NCBI GenBank assembly: GCA_018985225.1
Contig: JADGIF010000056.1
Location: 1 to 25,774, forward strand
Source of the DNA: Amoeboradix gromovi
Taxonomy: Eukaryota > Sanchytriomycota > Sanchytriomycetes > Sanchytriales > Sanchytriaceae
Length of the DNA: 25,774 bases
Direction: 5' to 3'
Part shown: positions 24,001 to 25,774 of the stretch, piece after piece
Layout: the number at the start of each line of letters is the position of its first letter
How positions within the stretch are numbered: the stretch's first letter is position 1
Notes under the pieces: model-generated
The model's database searches: none
The model's input: only the letters and a program-made list of their open reading frames with translations
Told to the model about the DNA's origin: nothing
Program-made: the position numbers and the translations under genes

Positions 24001-25103
24001 ATGAAGGCTTTAATTCTAGTTGGTGGATTTGGAACTCGATTACGACCACTTACGTTAAGCAAGCCGAAGCCTCTAGTAGAGTTCTGCAACAAGCCCATGA
24101 TACTGCATCAAATAGAAGCATTGGTCAAGGTAGGTGTTAAAGATATTATTTTAGCAGTCAACTACCGACCAGAGTTAATGAAGCAAGAAATGGATCAAAT
24201 AGCTACTAAACTAAACATCAACATCCACTTTAGTATAGAGAGTGAACCACTTGGTACGGCTGGTCCTTTGGCATTAGCTCGCGACTTATTAACAAAGGAT
24301 GATTCACCATTCTTTGTTTTGAACAGTGATGTCATTTGTGAATTTCCTTTTGAAGAGATGTTGAAGTTTCACAACAAACATGGGAAAGAGGGTACCATTA
24401 TTGTCACCAAGGTTGAGGAACCGTCTAAATATGGTGTTGTTGTAAATAAATTAGATTCCACAGAGATTGACAAGTTTGTAGAGAAGCCCCAAATCTATGT
24501 TAGCAACAAGATCAATGCTGGACTGTATGTTTTTAATATTTCCATGCTAAAGCGAATACAGCTGAGACCAACTAGCATCGAAAAAGAGACTTTTCCTGAA
24601 ATGGCTAATGATCACCAATTACACGCCATGGAGCTCCAAGGTTTTTGGATGGATGTAGGACAGCCGAAAGACTATTTAACTGGAGTTGGCTTGTATCTAA
24701 AATCCATGTCAAAATACCATCCAGAGCAGCTAGATGATGCAGAGTACACAAGCGGGAATGTACTAATTGATGGAAGTTGCAAAATTGGTTCCAACTGTAT
24801 TTCTGAATTCATTTAGGTAAAATTGGTCCAAATGTCATTATTGGTCCTGATGTAGTTGTTGGAAATGGTGTACGGTTAAAGAATTGTGTGCTACTACAGG
24901 GATGTGAAGTAAGGGATTACGCCTGGATCGAAAAGACCATTGTTGGATGGCAAAGTATTATTGGCTCATGGTGTAGATTAGAGAATGTGACGGTATTGGG
25001 AGAAGACGTCCAGATTAAAGACGAAATTTATGTGAATGGAGCAAAAATTTTACCACATAAAGGAATTAGTGAGTGTATTCCAGAGCCGAGAATTGTTATG
25101 TGA
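24001..25103 (+). CDS. GDP-mannose pyrophosphorylase / mannose-1-phosphate guanylyltransferase (two exons, 360 aa)
   Basis: Makes GDP-mannose from mannose-1-phosphate and GTP in the cytosol, for N- and O-glycosylation, GPI anchors and wall mannan. Exon 1 is 24001-24796 and exon 2 is 24817-25103; splicing gives 360 residues, essentially the length of yeast Psa1. N-terminal nucleotidyltransferase: [13 protein letters not shown] and [11 protein letters not shown], with later VEKP and [10 protein letters not shown]-terminal left-handed beta-helix hexapeptides: [20 protein letters not shown] and onward. The end, ILPHKG...PEPRIVM, is diagnostic of the family. All catalytic-region motifs are present. 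AATAAA at 25107-25112 begins 4 nt past the stop. It stands alone between decayed Fanzor-like sequence and another relic. Confidence 0.95.
24797..24816 (+). other. 20-nt spliceosomal intron
   Basis: GTATTTCTGAATTCATTTAG, phase 1. Removing it converts ...GSNC-ISEFI-stop into [13 protein letters not shown], exactly the hexapeptide register expected. It starts with the same ten bases as the intron at 5823-5841. Unspliced, the protein would stop at TAG 24814-24816, in the middle of the beta-helix. Confidence 0.9.
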
Positions 25104-25360
25104 AGTAATAAACTATTTATCAAGATTTAGATGTCTTTACAACTTATATTTACTCGAGCCTCTTGATTTTAGAAATATGTTACTACCTTGCTTGGATTGC
25201 GTAATTCATACGATAACCTGTAAATAAATCTTTAGTACTTTGGTATTAGTGATATATAGAACAAATTTAAATCCAAGCCAAATCTAGAAAATGCAGATTA
25301 AACTGCGACAAATTTGTGACAGTACCGCTCAAGTACATACTGATACACTGCTTACTATGA

Positions 25361-25774
25361 ACTTGGGGTAATTTCGGCGTCTTAGAAAGCGCAGCATATA
25401 TTACCATCATCAATGAGTGGACACAAGAACGTAAGTGTCCCCTCTTTGTTTCAACAGTAAGATGAGAGAGGATCCGTTCTACTGAACTATCTAACCAATC
25501 TGTCCTTGCTAAAGATGAAATGATATATTTCACTAGATTTGTGCAAATTTGTGAAGCAGTTTCACTAAACATTGAAATTAATCAGTTAAATATTGTATGG
25601 ATTTCTCGCTCCGTAGGGTACACTAGGTAAATTGATCCGGTACCAATCACTGGCGAGCAAGTATTGCAGAAGATTCAAAAAGAAGAATAGGATCGTCGCC
25701 AAAAGAGATGCTTCTTGCAATTGTAACTATTCTGTATGCGCAATCCCCGTTGTTCCACCAGCAGCACCCGAACT
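25361..25774 (+). pseudogene. decayed coding frame running off the window, possibly transposase-derived
   Basis: One plus-strand frame stays protein-like for about 120 codons (GNFGVLESAAYITIINEWTQ, later KDEMIYFTRFVQICEAVSLN, then DPVPITGEQVLQKIQKEE) and is broken by TGA near 25464, TAA at 25628 and TAG at 25688. From about 25615 a second frame also stays open to the edge. The acidic ITGEQVLQKIQKEE helix recalls the C-terminal tails of pogo/CENP-B-like transposases, but no DDE motif is visible, so this is a weak guess. The 101-codon minus-strand frame at 25267-25572 is treated as its antisense shadow. Confidence 0.35.

Noticed and set aside
25036-25227. 63-codon plus-strand ORF overlapping the 3' end of GDP-mannose pyrophosphorylase
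   Set aside because: It overlaps a conserved coding end in another frame and has no domain.

Overview
The window is eukaryotic nuclear DNA. It is AT-rich, its genes are monocistronic, and two genes carry GT-AG introns. AATAAA signals lie at or just after most stop codons. A division-II-type chitin synthase, chitin-binding (hevein/CBM18) membrane proteins, a MyTH4-RhoGAP protein and a fungal-type GDP-mannose pyrophosphorylase point to the fungal branch of opisthokonts. I lean towards an early-diverging or zoosporic lineage (chytrid, aphelid or rozellid grade), but the sequence alone does not settle this. The most striking trait is the size of the two introns I can prove by protein continuity: 19 nt and 20 nt, both starting GTATTTCTGA.

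Layout. 1-2.9 kb is mostly decayed mobile DNA: the 3' end of a Fanzor/TnpB-like gene at 2-76, unidentified broken reading frames, a two-frame relic at 1858-2175, and a Fanzor-like pseudogene with readable zinc ribbon at 2355-2830 (minus). One small intact gene sits inside it, a 58-aa secreted cysteine-rich protein at 1324-1500 (minus). 3.0-4.2 kb holds a secreted helical protein of unknown family (minus). 5.36-7.36 kb is a WW-MyTH4-RhoGAP protein (minus) with the 19-nt intron. It is divergent from a 1258-aa cysteine-rich, probably GPI-anchored surface protein (7690-11466, plus).

12.5-17.3 kb is a cell-surface and chitin neighbourhood: a short-repeat LRR membrane protein, a chitin synthase (minus), a 50-aa single-span membrane peptide divergent from it, and two divergent paralogous CBM18 single-span proteins. 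17.3-20.3 kb is largely decayed sequence around one 51-aa basic protein with a UAP56-binding-like motif. A second LRR membrane protein, paralogous to the first, lies at 20285-21538.

21.6-23.8 kb is repeat-rich. It holds the second copy of a dispersed repeat also found at 11.7-12.06 kb, a 13-nt minisatellite, a possible 71-aa protein, and two head-to-head decayed Fanzor-like copies. The GDP-mannose pyrophosphorylase gene with the 20-nt intron follows at 24001-25103, and another broken coding frame runs off the right edge.

Working together (inference): GDP-mannose synthesis feeds glycosylation and GPI anchors of the many secreted proteins here. The chitin synthase, CBM18 membrane proteins, LRR membrane proteins and large cysteine-rich protein could all act at the cell wall or surface. 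The RhoGAP would link cytoskeleton and membrane.
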